Assembly (NCBI GenBank): GCA_044226865.1
Contig: JBGAGE010000004.1
Location: 434,001-498,000, forward strand
From: TMP-86 sp044226865
Lineage (GTDB): Bacteria; Pseudomonadota; Gammaproteobacteria; Steroidobacterales; Steroidobacteraceae
DNA: 64,000 nucleotides
Reading direction: 5' to 3'
A program made the position numbers and the translations under genes. Each line of letters opens with the position of its first letter. Position 1 is the stretch's first letter. The notes under the pieces were generated by a model that saw nothing but the letters and a program-made list of their open reading frames with translations, had not been told where the DNA came from and did not search any database. Positions 60,776 to 64,000 of the stretch are shown piece after piece.

Positions 60776-61744
60776 ATGGATGCTCTATCCGATGTGTTGC
60801 GGGCAGTGCGCTTATCCGGCGCCGTGTTCTTCAATGTCAGCGCCTTTGCACCCTGGGTGGCGGAGACGCCGCGTGGCCGCGAGATCGTCGCCGGCATGTT
60901 CCCCGGCTCCGATCACCTGATTTCCTATCACGTGATCACCTCGGGGGATTGCTTCGCCGTGGTCGAGGGCGAGCCGGCGCTGAAACTGCAGGCGGGCGAT
61001 GTGGTGGTGTTCCCCCACGGCGATACGCATGTGCTCACCAGCCGGCCGGGCTTGCGCAGCCCACCGGATCTTTCCATGTACCAGCGCCGCGAAGGCGTGC
61101 CGATGCCGTTCTCGCTGTCGATGGGGGTGGGCGAGAAGGATCCCGCGCGCCTCGTGTGCGGGTTCCTGGGCTGTGATTCGCGTCCCTACAATCCGCTGCT
61201 GTCGGCCCTGCCGCGCATCCTGTGCGTGCACGATGGAGACGGCGGCGCCATCGATACCTTGGTCAAGTTCGCCCTGCACGAGTCGCAGGCGCCGCGCATG
61301 GGCGGCAGCGCGGTGCTGGGGCGCCTGAGCGAATTGATGTTCGTGGACGTGGTGCGGCGTTACCTGGAATCCCTGCCCGCCGAGCGCATGGACTGGCTGT
61401 CGGGCCTGCGCGATCCCTTCATCGGCAAGGCGCTGTCGGCGCTGCACCGCTCCCCGGCGCGCGACTGGACCCTGGAGACACTCGCGCGCGAAATCGGTCT
61501 GTCGCGTTCGGCATTCGCCGAGCGCTTCACGCAGTTCGTCGGGCACCCGCCCATGCAATACCTGGCCAATTGGCGCATGCAACTGGCGGCCAATCATCTG
61601 CGCAGCGGCACCGAGACGGTGCTGTCGGTGGCGAATCGCGTGGGCTACGAATCCGAGGCGGCGTTCAGCCGTGCGTTCAAGAAGGCCGTGGGTGTGCCGC
61701 CGGGAGAATGGCGGCGCGGACAGACGGGCGGCGAGAGGAGTTAG
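60776..61744 (+). CDS. AraC-family regulator with N-terminal cupin domain
   Basis: 322 residues. A cupin ligand-binding domain (about 10-180: FFNVSAFAPWVAETP, GDVVVFPHGDTHVL) precedes the AraC DNA-binding domain (TLETLAREIGLSRSAFAERFTQFVGHPPMQYLANWRM and ESEAAFSRAFKKAVGVPPGEWRR). RBS CAGGAGAG. It belongs to the cupin_6 AraC group. The end overlaps the LytM gene by four bases; the likely target is the divergent GFA gene or itself. Confidence 0.9.
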   Translation: MDALSDVLRAVRLSGAVFFNVSAFAPWVAETPRGREIVAGMFPGSDHLISYHVITSGDCFAVVEGEPALKLQAGDVVVFPHGDTHVLTSRPGLRSPPDLSMYQRREGVPMPFSLSMGVGEKDPARLVCGFLGCDSRPYNPLLSALPRILCVHDGDGGAIDTLVKFALHESQAPRMGGSAVLGRLSELMFVDVVRRYLESLPAERMDWLSGLRDPFIGKALSALHRSPARDWTLETLAREIGLSRSAFAERFTQFVGHPPMQYLANWRMQLAANHLRSGTETVLSVANRVGYESEAAFSRAFKKAVGVPPGEWRRGQTGGERS

Positions 61745-62610
61745 TTGAGTGCCAGGGCCTTTTCCCCATCCAGGAACAGCGACCATCCGAATGCGGGCTT
61801 GGGCAGGACGCTGCGCGGGTTGACGGCCCGATCGCCTTCGCGGATTTCGAAGTGCACGTGCGGACCGGTCGAGCGCCCGGTGCTGCCGAGCAACGAGATC
61901 AGCGCTCCCTGGCGCACATGATCGCCTTGACGGACTTTCAGTTCGCTGTTGTGTGCGTACAGCGAGCTCATGTTGCGGTCATGGCGCAGGATGACCACGT
62001 TGCCGTAGCCCCGCAGCCCATTGCCGGCATAGATGACATCGCCGTCCGCGATGGCATGCACGGGCTCTCCGATATCCGCCGCGATGTCGATGCCCTTGTG
62101 GTCATCGCGCGCGCGCTTGCCGAACTCGGAGCTGAAGATGCCGGCATCGACCGGCCAAATGAGGTTGCCGGCGTAGTGTTCCGGGACATTCCCCAGCGGC
62201 GCGATGGGAGTCTTGGCCGGCGGCTTCTGGCCTGCCGGCCCGTTGGGCGAGGGGGCCGGCCCCTGCGCGGGGGGCTGGCCGGGGCGCGCCGGCTTGGTGC
62301 GCGTCAGCCCCGATTGCCGCAGTACCGCCAGGACCGCCTCCTCGCTGTGCTGGCCCGCGTCATGGAACGTGGCGAGCAGGTCCTTTTCCGCCAGGTACTT
62401 TTGCATGCGCTTGAAGGCCTTGGCGGCCGCCGTGGTGGAGACGTCGATCGCCTTGGAGATGGCCGGCGTGGATGTCTCCACCGCCTTGTTGGTGGCGCTG
62501 CGGGTCTTTTGATACCAGGCGTCGTTTCCGAACTTCTTGTCGACGCTCGCGCAGCCCGGAAACAACAGGCACAGGGAGAAGGTGAACGGCAGAAATCGCG
62601 CGCCTCGCAT
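61741..62610 (-). CDS. LytM/M23 family peptidoglycan peptidase, lipoprotein
   Basis: 289 residues from ATG 62610 (62622 possible). Signal peptide with lipobox FPGC, a linker rich in Pro/Gly, then a M23 domain with HKGIDIAADIGEPV (HxxxD metal site), LYAHNSELKVRQGDHV and GPHVHFEIRE (HxH). All metal ligands are present, so it should cleave peptidoglycan crosslinks. It differs from NlpD in lacking LysM. Divergent from a small membrane protein gene. Confidence 0.9.
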   Translation of the reverse strand: MRGARFLPFTFSLCLLFPGCASVDKKFGNDAWYQKTRSATNKAVETSTPAISKAIDVSTTAAAKAFKRMQKYLAEKDLLATFHDAGQHSEEAVLAVLRQSGLTRTKPARPGQPPAQGPAPSPNGPAGQKPPAKTPIAPLGNVPEHYAGNLIWPVDAGIFSSEFGKRARDDHKGIDIAADIGEPVHAIADGDVIYAGNGLRGYGNVVILRHDRNMSSLYAHNSELKVRQGDHVRQGALISLLGSTGRSTGPHVHFEIREGDRAVNPRSVLPKPAFGWSLFLDGEKALALN

Positions 62611-62674
62611 CGATCGCCCCATTATGTTTCGCGGATGGTTGCCAACGATCCGCAGTTGGGCAAAATGTAACACG

Positions 62675-63220
62675 GTGGAAAACGCGCTGCCAAAGCCAGA
62701 ACGTTCCGCATTCGGCCAATCGGCCGCCCTTTGGGCCGGGACGGCCGGCTTGTTCCTGGGCTGGTTCGTTCTCGACACGCTCGTGGTGCGCGCAGGCCCC
62801 ATCCGTCATTCCCTGAAGTTCTACGAGATGTCGGCCCTCATCGCCGACCCGCCCGGCGTGCTGTTCGGCATCGGCGCGGGGCACGCGCTGCATTCGATTT
62901 CCTTCGGGCTGCTGTGCGCGGCGTGCATGCTCGGCCCCTGGGCGGCGCGCCGGCTGCCAGCGAGGTCCGCGCGCGCGGTGCACGCGCTGCCTCTCGCATT
63001 GATGCTGGTGTGTGCTGCCGTCCTCTATTGGCGCACGGCGGGTGATCTGTTGGCCACGCCGGATCGTGCCACGCCCGTCGCCTCCGATTTGTGGCGGCTC
63101 GCGAACCATGTTCTGAACCGCGGCGCGGCGGTCGCGTCCCGCAGCGTGTCCGCGGGCGTGGGCGCGTGGCTCGCGCTTGCCTCAAGCGTATGGATGGGCT
63201 GGAACGGGTGGCGCGCATGA
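62675..63220 (+). CDS. Hypothetical membrane protein (181 aa)
   Basis: Four hydrophobic segments (ALWAGTAGLFLGWFVLDTLVV, LFGIGAGHALHSISFGLLC, LPLALMLVCAAVLYW and GVGAWLALASSVWMGW) suggest an inner-membrane protein. The GTG at 62675 is chosen; an ATG at 62624 would add 17 polar residues. The next gene overlaps its stop (ATGA). No function recognised. Confidence 0.6.
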   Translation: MENALPKPERSAFGQSAALWAGTAGLFLGWFVLDTLVVRAGPIRHSLKFYEMSALIADPPGVLFGIGAGHALHSISFGLLCAACMLGPWAARRLPARSARAVHALPLALMLVCAAVLYWRTAGDLLATPDRATPVASDLWRLANHVLNRGAAVASRSVSAGVGAWLALASSVWMGWNGWRA

Positions 63221-63537
63221 AGCTGCTGCCGCAACGGCTGTTGATCGCGCTCGATCATCGCCGCCTGAGTAATTCCACGGGCGCCATCGCCGGCTTCGTC
63301 AGCGCCCTTTCCGTGCTGCTGGGCGTGCTGGCGGCGCACCTGGCGCCAAAGGGCTGGCATAAGCTCGCGATCTCGATGCACTTGGTCAAGAAACCGTTCA
63401 TCCTGAAGCTGATGCCCGTGGTCGGGGGTATCGCGGTAGCGCTGGCCACGGCGGCAGGGCTGCTGCGCTTCATCTCCTGGTGCCTGGAACGAGAAGACGA
63501 CCAGGCCCGCCCCTCCGATGACGGCGGCGATATCTGA
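63217..63537 (+). CDS. Hypothetical small membrane protein (106 aa)
   Basis: Two predicted transmembrane segments (GAIAGFVSALSVLLGVLAA, LMPVVGGIAVALATAAGLL) and an acidic C-tail (EREDDQARPSDDGGD). ATG 63217 overlaps the stop of the previous membrane-protein gene by four bases, so the two are translated together and probably interact. No function recognised. Convergent with the antiporter. Confidence 0.65.
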   Translation: MKLLPQRLLIALDHRRLSNSTGAIAGFVSALSVLLGVLAAHLAPKGWHKLAISMHLVKKPFILKLMPVVGGIAVALATAAGLLRFISWCLEREDDQARPSDDGGDI

Positions 63538-63543
63538 CGCCCG

Positions 63544-64000
63544 CTATGGGCCTGCCGCCGCCGTGACGGTTTCGCGCCGCGCCTTTGGCAGGTAACGCCG
63601 CAGCGCCGGCGAGGTCATCACCGTGCTGAGGATGGCCATGATCACCAACATGGTGAACATGGGCTGCGAGATCACGCCGAGCTGGAACCCCACGTTGATC
63701 ACCACCAGTTCCATGAGCGCGCGCGTGTTCATCATGTAGCCGAGGATGGCGCTCTCGGGGTGGTTGAATCCGCAGAGGCGGGCGGCTGCGTAGCCGGCGC
63801 CGAGCTTGCCGGCGGTGGCGAGCGCCACCGTCAGCGCGCACCACCCCCAGGCCGCGGGCGAATCCAGCGAGCCGATGGAGGTCAAAAGCCCCGTGAACGT
63901 GAAGAAGATGGGCAGGAAGAACACGTTGACGAAATCGCCGATGCGCTCGCGCCAGGCGTGCACGAATTCGTGCTCATCGAACAGCAGCACGCCCATCATG
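63544..64000 (-). CDS. Monovalent cation:proton antiporter (CPA2/Kef type), C-terminal part
   Basis: Only the last 150 residues are in the window; the gene begins beyond base 64000. The segment VFFLPIFFTFTGLLTSI and helices around TAGKLGAGYAAAR, YMMNTRALMELVVINVGFQLGVIS and FTMLVIMAILSTVMTSP are the conserved final helices of the CPA2 family (Na+/H+ or K+/H+ exchangers). There is no TrkA-N or other regulatory domain after the membrane part. It ends 7 bases from the convergent small membrane-protein gene. Confidence 0.85.
   Translation of the reverse strand, partial: MMGVLLFDEHEFVHAWRERIGDFVNVFFLPIFFTFTGLLTSIGSLDSPAAWGWCALTVALATAGKLGAGYAAARLCGFNHPESAILGYMMNTRALMELVVINVGFQLGVISQPMFTMLVIMAILSTVMTSPALRRYLPKARRETVTAAAGP

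Noticed and set aside
1..64000. CRISPR array, tRNA, rRNA, prophage or transposase
   Set aside because: I looked for regular spaced repeats, cloverleaf-like segments and transposase motifs and saw none.

Overview
This is a GC-rich (roughly 60-66% G+C by eye) chromosomal window from a Gram-negative bacterium. TonB-dependent receptor, porin-like barrel, lipoproteins, a 530-residue proteobacterial isocitrate lyase, a MshQ-like protein, an ECF sigma factor divergent from a TPR Ser/Thr kinase, PAS-GGDEF-EAL signalling and many secreted peptidases together suggest a free-living heterotrophic gammaproteobacterium of the Xanthomonadales/Nevskiales/Steroidobacter neighbourhood. That placement is inference, because there is no rRNA or other phylogenetic marker. 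I see no tRNA, rRNA, CRISPR array, prophage, integrase or intact insertion sequence.

Layout. 1-3.6 kb: end of a class III aminotransferase, an acyltransferase gene bracketed by two diverged copies of the aminotransferase 3' end, an N-terminally truncated AraC regulator and two small unknown genes. 3.6-9.3 kb: secreted amidohydrolase plus secreted serine hydrolase, then isocitrate lyase with a divergent LysR regulator. 9.3-13 kb: DUF3228 protein, a Tat-exported amidohydrolase, a decayed composite of D-aminoacylase and heavy-metal RND pump fragments, and a small DMT transporter. 13-18.4 kb: Ser/Thr kinase with divergent sigma factor, a barrel protein, and a non-coding stretch carrying a flavoprotein remnant. 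18.4-27.5 kb: thiolase-like/DUF35 pair, DUF47-PiT phosphate uptake operon, AhpD-like protein, lipoprotein and DUF2891 protein, a DsrE-like remnant, and a large exported beta-helix protein. 27.5-34.7 kb: PAS-GGDEF-EAL, MgtC/DUF4010 protein, an exported unknown, and a 1032-residue MshQ-like protein.

34.7-49 kb is rich in peptidases and small-molecule handling: TonB receptor, S10 peptidase, M3 peptidase and DUF3291 protein in one run; DUF885 peptidase translationally coupled to an MFS transporter, with SRPBCC-TetR divergent; M19 dipeptidase and an orphan ECF sigma factor sharing a region with two TTACA-N4-TGTAA dyads placed on a promoter; an alpha/beta hydrolase. 49-64 kb: fasciclin protein, M28 peptidase, YjdM, a small PUA-like protein, a flavoprotein, the three-gene operon MFS, secreted serine hydrolase and MttB-like methyltransferase, a HAD phosphatase, enoyl-CoA hydratase, GFA protein, cupin-AraC regulator, LytM lipoprotein, two small membrane proteins and the end of a CPA2 antiporter.

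Taken together the genes describe scavenging of peptides and acylated or methylated small molecules: secreted hydrolases, outer- and inner-membrane uptake, cytoplasmic peptidases, C2 carbon assimilation through isocitrate lyase and a steroid/fatty-acid style thiolase-DUF35 pair. The two places I would look first for undescribed biology are the MFS-hydrolase-MttB operon (53.8-58.5 kb) and the dyad-controlled ECF/M19 divergent region (46.2-47.9 kb).
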